From: Candidatus Agathobaculum pullicola
GTDB lineage: Bacteria; Bacillota; Clostridia; Oscillospirales; Butyricicoccaceae
Assembly: GCA_019115085.1 (NCBI GenBank)
Contig: DXEF01000020.1
Coordinates: 1 to 64,000, forward strand
DNA: 64,000 nucleotides
Reading direction: 5' to 3'
Positions within the stretch are counted from its first letter, which is position 1. Every line of letters starts with the position of its first letter. The notes under the pieces are model-generated. The model worked only from the letters and a program-made list of their open reading frames with translations. It searched no databases and had not been told where the DNA came from. Below, piece after piece: positions 34,303 through 42,444 of the stretch. The position numbers were made by a program, and so were the translations under genes.

Positions 34303-35061
34303 ATGATGAAAGCATTGATTACCGGTGCATCCTCCGGTATTGGACGTGAAATAGCCCGACTGCTATCCGCGCGCGGCTATGAGCTGATTTTGTGCGCGCG
34401 GCGCGAGGACCGGCTGCGCGAACTTGCCGCCGAACTGCCGACTGTGTGTCATATCATCGCGGCGGATGTATCGGACGCGAAGGAATGTCGCCTGCTGTAT
34501 GAAGCGGCGCGCGGGGATGACCTTGAGGTGGTCGTCAATAACGCGGGCTTTGGTCTGTTCGGCGCGTTCACCGAGACCGATTTAGACGAAGAGCTGCGCA
34601 TGATTGATACCAATATCCGTGCGGTGCATATTCTGACCAAGCTGGCTGTGCAGGATTTTGAGAAGCGCGGGCGCGGTTATGTGCTCAATGTCGCGTCGAG
34701 CGCGGGTTTCCTGCCGGGGCCGCTTATGGCAACCTATTACGCGACCAAAAACTATGTTCTGCGGCTGACACAGGCCATCCGCGAAGAACTGCGGCGCGCG
34801 GGTAGCAGCGTTCAGGTGTGCGCGCTGTGTCCCGGACCGGTGGATACCGAGTTTAACAAGGTGGCGGGCGTGGGGTTTGCGCTGGGCGGTCTGACCGCGC
34901 AGCGCGTCGCACGCGCGGCGGTAGACGGGATGTTCACGGGCAAGGGCATCATCGTGCCGGGGGCGGCGATGAAGGCGATGACATTGGCGCGGCATTTTGC
35001 GCCGGACAGCTTGCTTGCGCGCGTAACCTATCATTTTCAGCATAAAAAGGGTGGCGCATGA
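34303..35061 (+). CDS. Short-chain dehydrogenase/reductase
   Basis: The 252-residue protein has the Rossmann start ALITGASSGIGREIARLL, NNAGFG, the catalytic Ser in LNVASSAGF and YYATKNYV (Tyr-x3-Lys). The classical SDR fold and the C-terminal RVTYHFQHK resemble the DltE/YqjQ-type group; the substrate is unknown. ATG 34303 is 4 nt and the next ATG, 34306, is 7 nt from GGGGAG, so the second may be the true start. Its end overlaps the next gene by 4 nt. Confidence 0.92.
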   Translation: MMKALITGASSGIGREIARLLSARGYELILCARREDRLRELAAELPTVCHIIAADVSDAKECRLLYEAARGDDLEVVVNNAGFGLFGAFTETDLDEELRMIDTNIRAVHILTKLAVQDFEKRGRGYVLNVASSAGFLPGPLMATYYATKNYVLRLTQAIREELRRAGSSVQVCALCPGPVDTEFNKVAGVGFALGGLTAQRVARAAVDGMFTGKGIIVPGAAMKAMTLARHFAPDSLLARVTYHFQHKKGGA

Positions 35062-35861
35062 CAGGACAGGAGATTCGGCGCACGCTGCAAAGCGAATTTG
35101 TGCGCACGCTGCGCAAGCCCTTTGTGGACGCGGTCAAGGCATACCGGTTGGTGCAGCCGGGGGATACCATCGCGGTCTGCATTTCGGGCGGCAAAGATTC
35201 GATGCTGCTTGCGCTGCTGATGCGGGATTTGCAGCGCACGGTGGACTTTTCGCTGCGCTTTCTGGCGATGGACCCGGGCTATACGCCCGAAGGCCGCGCG
35301 CGACTGGAAGCAAACGCCACGCATCTTGGTTTGCCGCTTGAGGTGTTTGAGACGAATGTGCTGCGTGTTGCGGGCAATCATGCGGCAGAGCATCCGTGTT
35401 TTTTGTGCGCGAAAATGCGGCGCGGTTATCTGTATACCGAGGCGCAAAAGCGGGGCTGCAACAAGATTGCCCTCGGTCATCACTATGATGACGCGGTTGA
35501 GACTGTGCTGATGGGACTGATTTACGGCGGTCAGGTGCAGGCGATGCTGCCGCGGCTTGCCGCGAAGAATTACGCGGGGATGGAGTTGATTCGCCCGCTT
35601 TATCTGACGCGCGAGCGCAGCGTACAGGCGTGGGTGGACTTTTGCGGGCTGGATTTTGCCTCGTGCGATTGCCCGGCGAAAAAGCTGGAAAGCGATACCA
35701 AGCGCGCGGCGGTCAAGGCACTGATTGCGTCGCTTGCGGCGGAAAATCCGCAAATTGAGGCGAATATTCTAAATGCCGTCAAGAATGTGGATACCGCAAA
35801 GCTGCTGGGCTGGCGGGACGAAAGCGGACGCCACAGCTTCCTCGACCGGTTGGAAAAGTAA
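35058..35861 (+). CDS. TtcA-like tRNA thiolation PP-loop ATPase
   Basis: The 267-residue protein has the PP-loop CISGGKDSMLL, a CxxC in HPCFLCAKMRRG and LGHHYDDAVETVLM. These fit the TtcA family, which thiolates C32 of some tRNAs using an iron-sulfur cluster; CDC near residue 200 could add a ligand. Related PP-loop enzymes without proven tRNA targets exist, so the exact substrate is open. ATGA overlap with the SDR gene shows coupling. Confidence 0.85.
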   Translation: MTGQEIRRTLQSEFVRTLRKPFVDAVKAYRLVQPGDTIAVCISGGKDSMLLALLMRDLQRTVDFSLRFLAMDPGYTPEGRARLEANATHLGLPLEVFETNVLRVAGNHAAEHPCFLCAKMRRGYLYTEAQKRGCNKIALGHHYDDAVETVLMGLIYGGQVQAMLPRLAAKNYAGMELIRPLYLTRERSVQAWVDFCGLDFASCDCPAKKLESDTKRAAVKALIASLAAENPQIEANILNAVKNVDTAKLLGWRDESGRHSFLDRLEK

Positions 35862-35862
35862 G

Positions 35863-35898
35863 AAAAAGCGGAAAACCTGATGGGTTTTCCGCTTTTTT
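35863..35898 (+). terminator. Terminator of the SDR-TtcA-like operon
   Basis: AAAAGCGGAAAACC, loop, GGTTTTCCGC, then TTTTTT. Confidence 0.92.
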
Positions 35899-35933
35899 GT
35901 GGAATTTCCGGTCGCATAGCGCAAGTGCAATGA

Positions 35934-35958
35934 AAAACGGCCGCTTTGCGGCCGTTTT
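35934..35958 (-). terminator. Terminator of the metal ATPase gene
   Basis: AAAACGGCCGC, TTT, GCGGCCGTTTT, next to the ATPase stop; it can work in both directions. Confidence 0.88.
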
Positions 35959-35960
35959 CA

Positions 35961-38363
35961 TCAAAAGTCTGGCTTTGCCGCACTTTCCTGATTTACTCGA
36001 GGGAATTTTTCGGTTTTGATATACAACATGCGGATGGAGTTTAGCACACACAGCATGGCAACGCCGGTATCTGCGAACACCGCCAGCCACATAGACGCGA
36101 TACCCGCAAGGCCCAACACCATGACGAGCAGCTTAACGCCCAGTGCAAACATGATGTTTTGCCGTGAGATGCGCTGTGCACCGCGCGCAATCTGTACAGA
36201 GGCAGGGATAGAAGACAGGTCGGCGTTCATGAACACCACGTCCGCAGCTTCGATTGCCGCGTCCGCGCCGCTGCCCATAGCTGCGCCTACATCCGCGCCC
36301 GCAAGCACGGGAGCGTCGTTGATGCCGTCGCCGACAAACATCACCGCGCCGTGCTTTTCACGCAGCTCGGTTAGCGCGGTCAGCTTATCCTCGGGCAGCA
36401 GGCGTGCGCGTACCTCTTGGATACCAAGCTCGTGTGCGACCGCGTCCGCGGTCTCCTGCGCGTCCCCGGTCAGCATGGCGGTGGTCAGGCCCTGCACCTG
36501 CATGCGGTCCATGGCCTGCTTTGCGTCTGCCTTGACCGTGTCCGCAATCACGATATGGCCGAGCAGCCGTCCGTCCTGCGCAAGAAGAACCTCGGTGCTG
36601 CCGGGCGTACCAGTGAAGCCTGCAAGGTCGATGCCATGCCGTTCGAGCAGCTTACGGTTACCGCACAGCACAGTTTTGCCGCCGATAACGGCTTCTATGC
36701 CCTCGCCGGCCTGCTCGCGGATGGAATCCGTAGCGGGATAGTCGGTCTGGCAGGCGGCCAGAATGGATTTTGCAATCGGATGCGTGGACGCGGATTCGCA
36801 GGCTGCTGCAAGCTGTAGCAGTTCAACGGCTTCCATATTCGCGTCCGTGGCAGGGATGACCTGCTGCACGGCGAAGTTGCCGCGGGTAATGGTACCGGTT
36901 TTATCCATGACAATGGTTTTCACGTCGCTGAGCGCCTCAAGCGATACGCCGCCTTTGAACAGGATGCCGCGTTTGGAGCCTGCGCCGATGCCTGCAAAGT
37001 AGGTCAGCGGTACGCTCAGCACAAGCGCGCACGGACAGGAAATGACAAGGAAGGTCAGCGCGGTGTATACCCAGTGTGCCCAGTCGCCGGTGATAAGGCC
37101 GGGGACGAGTGCGGTCAATGCCGCGATGCCGACCACAACGGGCGTATAGACACGCGAAAAGCGCGTGATGAAACGGTCGATTTTGGGTTTGCGCGCGGCG
37201 GCGTTTTCCACGCTGTCCAAAATACGCTGTACCATGCTTTCCGCCAGCACATGGGTGACGCGCAGGCGGAGTACGCCGTCCGTATTGACGCAACCGGACA
37301 GCGCACGGTCGCCGGGTGCGACGCGCACCGGCACTGGTTCGCCGGTGATGGCGGCGGTGTCCAGACGGCTGATGCCTTCTACGACTACGCCGTCGAGCGG
37401 GACGCGGTCGCCCGGACGGATGAGCACGAGGTCATCGACCTGCGCATCGGCGGCGGGAATGGCCTGCGTACTGCCGTCAGGCAGGATGCGATTGACGGTT
37501 TCCGGCCGCAAATCGACCGCCTGCATGATCTGACGGCGCGACCGTTCGACCGCGCGGTCCTCGAAATATTCGCCGATGCGGTAGAACAGCATAACACCGA
37601 CGGCCTCGTCGGATGCGCCGATGACCCATGCGCCGATAGTGGCCAGTGCCATCAGAAAGTTTTCGTCAAACACGCGGCCTTTGCCGATACCCCGCACAGC
37701 TGTCAGCAGCACGCGCCAGCCGAGCAGGAAGTATGCGGCTAGCATGGCGACGACCTGCGGTACGCCGTCCAGCACCAATTCGCCGAGCAGAAACAGTCCC
37801 GCGCCAATGAGAAGTTCGGCCAGCGTATGGCCGCCGGCTTCTTCCTCGTCCTCTTCGGGCGCGATGACCTTTGTTGCGCTTTCGATGGAGGTGCAGATTT
37901 CACGGATACGGGGCAGCAGTGCGTCCGGGTTGTCGCCGGTCACGCGCAGCTGACGGGTTTCAAACACCAGCGTGCAGTCGTGCACGCCGTCCAGAAGGCT
38001 GATCTGGTGCTGCATTTCTGCCGCACAGTGCGCACAGCCGAGGTTTTGCAGCGTATACACGCGCTGTTTGCCGTGCTTACGGGAAGTATGCGCCGCGGAA
38101 TGGTGTTCGTGATGCGCCAGATGATGTGCATGCCCGCAGTCGCAGGCATTATCGTGGTGATGGTCATGTCCGCAGCCGCAGGTATCATCGTGGTGATGGT
38201 CGTGTCCGCAGCCGCAGACATTATCGTGGTGATGGTCATGCCCGCAGTCGCAAGAGTCAGAATGGGAACATTCTGTGTTGTTTTCGATGTTTGTTATATG
38301 TGTATGGGCATGCAGTGTGCGTTCGGTGGCAGTTACAGCCTTGCAGGATTCTTGTGATGTCAT
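35961..38363 (-). CDS. Heavy-metal P-type ATPase (Zn/Cd/Pb type) with His-rich repeats
   Basis: The 800-residue efflux pump has an N-terminal metal-binding extension, one HMA domain (LGCAHCAAEMQHQ), about eight membrane helices, the CPC motif (ISCPCALVLS), phosphorylation site VMDKTGTIT, TGDAQETA and GDGINDAPVLAGADVG. Residues 38-81 hold nearly four 12-residue repeats of the type CGCGHDHHHDDT. CPC plus this region point to zinc or cadmium export. A palindromic site like those of ArsR/SmtB repressors overlaps the start of its transcript; no such regulator gene is in the window. GGGAGGC precedes the ATG. Confidence 0.95.
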   Translation of the reverse strand: MTSQESCKAVTATERTLHAHTHITNIENNTECSHSDSCDCGHDHHHDNVCGCGHDHHHDDTCGCGHDHHHDNACDCGHAHHLAHHEHHSAAHTSRKHGKQRVYTLQNLGCAHCAAEMQHQISLLDGVHDCTLVFETRQLRVTGDNPDALLPRIREICTSIESATKVIAPEEDEEEAGGHTLAELLIGAGLFLLGELVLDGVPQVVAMLAAYFLLGWRVLLTAVRGIGKGRVFDENFLMALATIGAWVIGASDEAVGVMLFYRIGEYFEDRAVERSRRQIMQAVDLRPETVNRILPDGSTQAIPAADAQVDDLVLIRPGDRVPLDGVVVEGISRLDTAAITGEPVPVRVAPGDRALSGCVNTDGVLRLRVTHVLAESMVQRILDSVENAAARKPKIDRFITRFSRVYTPVVVGIAALTALVPGLITGDWAHWVYTALTFLVISCPCALVLSVPLTYFAGIGAGSKRGILFKGGVSLEALSDVKTIVMDKTGTITRGNFAVQQVIPATDANMEAVELLQLAAACESASTHPIAKSILAACQTDYPATDSIREQAGEGIEAVIGGKTVLCGNRKLLERHGIDLAGFTGTPGSTEVLLAQDGRLLGHIVIADTVKADAKQAMDRMQVQGLTTAMLTGDAQETADAVAHELGIQEVRARLLPEDKLTALTELREKHGAVMFVGDGINDAPVLAGADVGAAMGSGADAAIEAADVVFMNADLSSIPASVQIARGAQRISRQNIMFALGVKLLVMVLGLAGIASMWLAVFADTGVAMLCVLNSIRMLYIKTEKFPRVNQESAAKPDF
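38131..38238 (-). repeat. 36-bp coding tandem repeats (His/Cys-rich)
   Basis: Three full 36-bp units and part of a fourth inside the metal ATPase gene encode the 12-residue metal-binding units. They differ by a few bases, so this is in-frame expansion. Confidence 0.9.
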
Positions 38364-38383
38364 AATGACGCCTCCCGATCTAT

Positions 38384-38403
38384 ATATGAATGATTGTTCA
38401 TAT
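38384..38403 (-). promoter_or_regulatory. ArsR/SmtB-like operator
   Basis: ATATGAA, 6 nt, TTCATAT, perfectly symmetric and just downstream of the -10. It resembles operators of CzrA/SmtB-type metal-sensing repressors. A related ATTCATAT half-site overlaps the -10 (38412-38419). Confidence 0.65.
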
Positions 38404-38415
38404 GTTCATGTATTC

Positions 38416-38444
38416 ATATTATGGTATAACAAGCGGTTTGTCAA
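38416..38444 (-). promoter_or_regulatory. Promoter of the metal ATPase gene
   Basis: On the minus strand TTGACA (38444-38439), 17 bp, TAATAT (38421-38416). Confidence 0.8.
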
Positions 38445-38474
38445 TATGGGATATGAAAAAAGATGCACAAAAGA

Positions 38475-38500
38475 AAAGACCGTCATTTGACGGTCTTTGA
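38475..38500 (-). terminator. Terminator of the EamA transporter gene
   Basis: AAAGACCGTCA and TGACGGTCTTT, beyond the stop at 38517. Confidence 0.85.
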
Positions 38501-38516
38501 TGCAGTTCGGAAAGAC

Positions 38517-39410
38517 TCAGACAGCGTTTTTATCCGGCAGCTGTGCCAGAATGATGGCGGCAAACATGAGCACGCAGCCCAGAATCTCGCGGCCGGACAG
38601 CGTTTGATGCAGAATCACCCAACCGGCAAGCACGGAGATAACCGACTCCAGGCTCATGATAAGCGATGCAACCGTCGGATTCATGCCCTTTTGCCCGATA
38701 ATTTGCAGGGTATAGGCCGCGCCGGAGGATAGTGCGCCTGCGTATAGCACAGGCTTCCAAGCGGCAAGTAATGCGCTCAGGCTGGGCTGCTCAAAGAGCA
38801 GCATACCCACGCCCGCAATCGCAGCGCATACATAAAACTGAATACAGGACATCTTTACGCTGTCGGTCAGCGGAGAAAAATGGTCAATGACCATAATATG
38901 TACAGAAAACAGGATGGCGCAGACAAAGGTGAGCAGGTCGCCGAGGTTCACGCTCAAGCCGTCGGTCAGGCAGAGAAAATACAGGCCGACAATTGCCAGC
39001 GCAACACCGCACCAGACCAGTCTGCCGCATTTACGCCCGAACAGAAGGCCGAGCAGCGGCACGATTAAGATATAGCAGGCAGTCAGAAAACCGGATTTGC
39101 CGACCGTAGTGTACAGCAGGCCAATCTGCTGAAAAATGCTTGCAAAGCACAGCGCCGTACCGCAGCACACACCGCCAAGTATCAGCGTTTTGCGTGCACG
39201 CCGTTTTTCTTCCGCATTTTCGTATGTGTGGATTGCTCCGTTCCGGTGCAGGATGGCAACAACGGGCAGCAGGACGATGCCGCCGATGACACTGCGTGCA
39301 AACAAAAAAGTGAATGGGCCGACGTAGTCCATGCCGACGCTCTGTGCCACGAGCGCCACACCCCAGATGGCAGCGGTGAGCAGCAGAATCAGAGAGTTTC
39401 GGATTTTCAA
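38517..39410 (-). CDS. EamA (DMT) family transporter
   Basis: The 297-residue protein has ten hydrophobic helices in two repeats of five, each with the EamA pattern (LLLTAAIWGVALVAQ at the start; ALSSGAAYTLQIIGQKGMNPTVASLIMSLESV in the second half). These proteins export or import small metabolites; the substrate is not predictable. It ends next to a terminator and starts downstream of the tRNA operon terminator. Confidence 0.9.
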   Translation of the reverse strand: MKIRNSLILLLTAAIWGVALVAQSVGMDYVGPFTFLFARSVIGGIVLLPVVAILHRNGAIHTYENAEEKRRARKTLILGGVCCGTALCFASIFQQIGLLYTTVGKSGFLTACYILIVPLLGLLFGRKCGRLVWCGVALAIVGLYFLCLTDGLSVNLGDLLTFVCAILFSVHIMVIDHFSPLTDSVKMSCIQFYVCAAIAGVGMLLFEQPSLSALLAAWKPVLYAGALSSGAAYTLQIIGQKGMNPTVASLIMSLESVISVLAGWVILHQTLSGREILGCVLMFAAIILAQLPDKNAV

Positions 39411-39447
39411 GGTGAAAACGCTCCTTTGCAGGAAAATTCTGAATACA

Positions 39448-39484
39448 TAAAAAAACGAACCGCTTCAGGCGGTTCGCTTTTTTG
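39448..39484 (-). terminator. Terminator of the tRNA operon
   Basis: On the minus strand AAAAAAGCGAACCGCC, loop, GCGGTTCG and seven T, just after tRNA-Thr. Confidence 0.9.
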
Positions 39485-39558
39485 GAGCTGCTGACCGGAT
39501 TTGAACCGGTGACCTCATCCTTACCAAGGATGCACTCTACCTACTGAGCTACAGCAGC
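39483..39558 (-). tRNA. tRNA-Thr (anticodon GGT)
   Basis: 76 nt with encoded CCA. Acceptor GCTGCTG/CAGCAGC, D-arm TAGCTCAGTAGGTAGAG, anticodon loop CTTGGTAAG, T-arm GGTTCAAATCC. Confidence 0.97.
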
Positions 39559-39562
39559 AAAG

Positions 39563-39638
39563 TGGCAGGGGCAGTAGGGATCGAACCCACGGCACTCGGT
39601 TTTGGAGACCGATGCTCTACCAGCTGAGCTATACCCCT
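39563..39638 (-). tRNA. tRNA-Trp (anticodon CCA)
   Basis: 76 nt with encoded CCA. Acceptor AGGGGTA/TGCCCCT, anticodon loop TCTCCAAAA, T-arm GGGTTCGATCCC. Confidence 0.97.
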
Positions 39639-39641
39639 ATA

Positions 39642-39717
39642 TGGCTCCTCAAGTTGGACTCGAACCAACGACCCTGCGGTTAACAGCCGCATGCTCTACC
39701 GACTGAGCTATTGAGGA
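39642..39717 (-). tRNA. tRNA-Asn (anticodon GTT)
   Basis: 76 nt with encoded CCA. Acceptor TCCTCAA/TTGAGGA, anticodon loop CTGTTAACC, T-arm TTGGTTCGAGTCCAA. First of three tRNAs in the operon. Confidence 0.97.
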
Positions 39718-39845
39718 ATGTAAAAAATGCTGGTATCAAACTGCAACTTAAAATGTTTTGACACCGCTATGCGGTGTGCATGCTCACCCTCGAGCCAAGC
39801 GCCGCCGAATGGCGGTTGCTCTCGGGACGCACGCTGCGGCGCGTG

Positions 39846-39884
39846 TACCGACTGAGCTATTGAGGAATGTAAAAAGTGCTGGTA
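39846..39884 (-). pseudogene. Truncated copy of the 5' part of tRNA-Asn
   Basis: The first 22 nt of tRNA-Asn (acceptor strand and D-arm) plus 17 nt of 5' flank are repeated here with 38 of 39 bases identical to 39697-39735. After the D-arm the sequence departs into hairpins: CACGC/GCGTG, CCGCC-ATT-GGCGG and ACACCGC-ATA-GCGGTGT. It lies between the tRNA promoter and the intact tRNA-Asn, so it is transcribed in the leader. The stretch 39718-39845 holds no gene. Confidence 0.82.
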
Positions 39885-39919
39885 CAAAGCTACAAGCATT
39901 TATTGCAGTTAGCCTAAAC

Positions 39920-39949
39920 ATTATAGCGCGTAAAGTGAAAAGTTGTCAA
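39920..39949 (-). promoter_or_regulatory. Promoter of the tRNA operon
   Basis: On the minus strand TTGACA (39949-39944), 18 bp, TATAAT (39925-39920), both hexamers perfect. Confidence 0.88.
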
Positions 39950-40043
39950 GAGAAAAATGAAAGAAAAAACGGAAAAATTCGTAAAAGTTGTTGGCCGGTC
40001 TGTGGCGGACGAACAGAGCCGCCCGCCACAGACGGTGAGGGAT

Positions 40044-41222
40044 TTATTCGGCCAAACGGTAAATGGCAAGGATAGCGTCCTTATCGAGCGGGGTATAGCT
40101 TTTAACCGGGCCTTTTACGGTGCGCACGGTGTTGCTCGCAAGTGTTTCATAGTCTGCGGGCTTGATGCCGAGCTGCGACAGATGTACCGGCATGCCAATC
40201 TCCTCAAAAAAGCGCTTCATGGTCAGAATACCTTCGCGCGCGGTGCGCTCGGGGCAGGTAAAGTCCATCTCCACGCCGAACACACGGTTTGCCAGCTGTG
40301 CAAAGCGCGGGATATCGTTTTTCATCTCGTACATTGCCCACGCAGGGAACAGCACGGAAAGGCCCGCGCCATGCGCAATTTCGTCGCGGAAAGCGCTCAG
40401 CTCATGCTCGAGTTTGTGCACCGGGAACAGGCGTGTGCGGCCGCAGCCGGTGTAATCATTGTGGGACACGCTGCCCGCCCACATGAGAGTAGCGCGCGCC
40501 TCGTAGTCGTTGGGATTGGCGATGGCGCGGCGGCCCGCGTCGCGCGTTGCGATGAGCAGTCCCTCGCAAATGCGGTCGGTGATGTCGCTTTCGCCGCCCG
40601 CGGGGGTGAGGTAGCGCTCAAGCGTGTGCATCATGATATCCACGATGCCGCAGCCGGTTTGGAATTTGGATACGGAAAACGTGTTTTCCGGGTTGAGGAA
40701 GCTGATGCGCGGACGGTTGGTCTGGCTGGTGATGCCGCGCTTTTCGCGGGTTTCCTCGTTGGTCAGTACGCAGGAGTTGCTGCCTTCCGAGCCGGATGCG
40801 GCAAGCGTCAGCACGGTGGCGATGGGCAAAGTCTTGTCGGGCGCGGTGCCGGTGGAGGCAAATTCCCACGGGTCGCGGCCCGTGGCAACGCCTATGCCGA
40901 TGCCTTTGGCGGAGTCGATGACCGAGCCGCCCCCGACAGCAAGGATAAAGTCGATTGCTTCACGTCGGCAAAGCGCAATGCCCTTGCGCACCATAGACAC
41001 CTTGGGGTTCGGTTCGACACCGCCGAACTCAATAAATGACAAGCCGGCATGGAACAGGCTTTGCTCCACGCGGTCGAGCAGGCCGGATGAGCGCGCGCTC
41101 GCCCCGCCGAAATGCACCAGCACGCGGTGCGCGCCGATTTCCTTGAGTTTCGGGCCGATTTGCTCTTCAATCCCACGGCCAAAGACAATCTCGGTTGTTG
41201 TGTGGATGGTAAAATTCAGCAT
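40044..41222 (-). CDS. Iron-containing alcohol dehydrogenase (butanol dehydrogenase type)
   Basis: The 392-residue protein fits BdhA/YugJ-type enzymes that reduce aldehydes with NAD(P)H. It has VLAVGGGSVIDSAKGIG (dinucleotide loop) and metal ligands in GIVDIMMHTLERY (Asp, His), FPVHKLEHELSAF (His) and IAHGAGL (His). It begins MLNFTIHTTTEIVFG at ATG 41222 after AGGCAGGA. Unlike the remnant at 12868-13556, it is intact. A hairpin (TCTGTGGCGG/CCGCCACAGA, 40000-40034) lies beyond the stop and may be its terminator. Confidence 0.93.
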   Translation of the reverse strand: MLNFTIHTTTEIVFGRGIEEQIGPKLKEIGAHRVLVHFGGASARSSGLLDRVEQSLFHAGLSFIEFGGVEPNPKVSMVRKGIALCRREAIDFILAVGGGSVIDSAKGIGIGVATGRDPWEFASTGTAPDKTLPIATVLTLAASGSEGSNSCVLTNEETREKRGITSQTNRPRISFLNPENTFSVSKFQTGCGIVDIMMHTLERYLTPAGGESDITDRICEGLLIATRDAGRRAIANPNDYEARATLMWAGSVSHNDYTGCGRTRLFPVHKLEHELSAFRDEIAHGAGLSVLFPAWAMYEMKNDIPRFAQLANRVFGVEMDFTCPERTAREGILTMKRFFEEIGMPVHLSQLGIKPADYETLASNTVRTVKGPVKSYTPLDKDAILAIYRLAE

Positions 41223-41264
41223 AGCGGCGACATCCTGCCTTTCTGATAGGAATAAGTTAGTTCT

Positions 41265-41293
41265 ATTATACCTGTACCCTTGCAAAAAGTCAA
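41265..41293 (-). promoter_or_regulatory. Promoter of the butanol dehydrogenase gene
   Basis: On the minus strand TTGACT, 17 bp, TATAAT with AGG before it. An imperfect palindrome (ATAGGAA ... TTCTAT, 41246-41266) covers the likely start of transcription and could be an operator. Confidence 0.75.
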
Positions 41294-41364
41294 AAAATTA
41301 GATAGAATAGTAAAGCAGATATCAAGGAAGATTTTGCATTCTGGGAGAAAGAGGGACTGTCCCT

Positions 41365-42261
41365 TTGTTGTATGAGTATTCTGCCCCGCAGTGGCTGCTG
41401 GTTTTTTATCTGTACTGCTTTCTGGGCTGGTGCTTTGAATCCACCGTCGTATCCCTACAACAGCGGCGGTTTGTCAACCGCGGCTTTTTGCGCGGGCCTA
41501 TGCTGCCGATTTACGGCTTTGGGGCAACGATTCTGCTGCATGTTTCGCTGCCACTGTATGATCGGCCGGTGGAATTGTTTTTTGCCAGCATGCTGGCGGC
41601 GACGGTGTTTGAGTATGTTGTCGGCGTGGTGATGGAAAAACTGTTTAAGGTCAAATACTGGGATTACTCCACCCATCGGTTTCAGTTTCAGGGGCGCATC
41701 TGCCTGCAATCCTCGCTGTGCTGGGGCTTTTTGGGGCTGATTCTGGCGCGGGCGATCCATCCGCCGGTGGAGACCATTGTGGTGGTGCTGCCGTTCTGGC
41801 CGCTCATTGTGGTCGATGTGCTGCTTTCAGTTATGTTCGCGAGCGATGTTGCGGTATCCGTACGCACGGCATTGGATTTGGCACGTATGCTGGAGGAGTT
41901 GGACAAGCTGCGTGAGCAAGGCGCGGAGCTTCGCAGACAGCTTTCCGAGACCGCTTTGGTTCAGCTGACCCGTCTGTCATACCGTGTGGACGAAGCGCGC
42001 GGCGAATGGTCGGAGAAGATGGATGATGCCCGTGAACAGTTTTCTGAACGCATGGGCGGCGCTCGCGAGCAGTTTGCTGACGCGAAGGAGCAGATTCTTG
42101 CGCGGCTGGACGAGCTGCAAAATCGCTTTGACGAGCAGGCAGCGAGCCTTGGCCGCATCCGGAAAAGCATGCTGCGCGGCAACCCGACGGCGCGGTCTGC
42201 GCGCTATGATGCCGTGCTGCAGCGCCTGAAAAACCGGATTGACACGCGTCGCCGCGGTTAA
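41365..42261 (+). CDS. CmpB-like (putative ABC-transporter type IV) membrane protein
   Basis: The 298-residue protein has the family hallmark FLGWCFESTVVSLQQRRFVNRGFLRGPMLPIYGFG, about five membrane helices in the first 165 residues, and WDYSTHRFQFQGRICLQSSLCWG. The C-terminal 130 residues are charged, with repeats of the type DARE-FSERMGGAREQFADAKEQ, likely a coiled coil. The family name implies an ABC permease but no ATPase is nearby; function is unknown. The start is TTG 41365, 8 nt after GAGGGA. Confidence 0.85.
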   Translation: MLYEYSAPQWLLVFYLYCFLGWCFESTVVSLQQRRFVNRGFLRGPMLPIYGFGATILLHVSLPLYDRPVELFFASMLAATVFEYVVGVVMEKLFKVKYWDYSTHRFQFQGRICLQSSLCWGFLGLILARAIHPPVETIVVVLPFWPLIVVDVLLSVMFASDVAVSVRTALDLARMLEELDKLREQGAELRRQLSETALVQLTRLSYRVDEARGEWSEKMDDAREQFSERMGGAREQFADAKEQILARLDELQNRFDEQAASLGRIRKSMLRGNPTARSARYDAVLQRLKNRIDTRRRG

Positions 42262-42330
42262 AACTACGCAAAATGCACAAAATGATGCAAAATGATGCCA
42301 TTCCATGCGCGCGTTTCGTCAGTTTTTCGC

Positions 42331-42360
42331 TTGCTAAAATGCGCGCTCGAGGTGTATATT
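42331..42360 (+). promoter_or_regulatory. Promoter of nifS-nifU
   Basis: TTGCTA, 18 bp, TATATT (42355-42360). The -10 lies inside the dyad at 42351-42371. Confidence 0.6.
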
Positions 42361-42371
42361 AATAATACACC
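42351..42371 (+). promoter_or_regulatory. Dyad operator upstream of nifS
   Basis: GGTGTAT, 7-nt AT-only centre, ATACACC. Perfect 7-bp arms over the -10 element suggest a repressor site; which protein binds is not known. Confidence 0.65.
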
Positions 42372-42444
42372 GGAGAACCTATCGTTTTGGTGGAGTATCC
42401 GTGAATTGTGTATCCCCTTTTTGGAGAGAAAGGCTTGAGATAAA

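Noticed and set aside
38131..38262. Evenly spaced repeats that could suggest a CRISPR array
   Set aside because: The 36-bp units are contiguous, in frame within the ATPase gene and have no unique spacers.
39642..39884. Repeat pair read as att sites of an integrated element
   Set aside because: The repeat covers the 5' part of tRNA-Asn, whereas integration normally duplicates the 3' part, and only 110 bp without an integrase lie between the copies.
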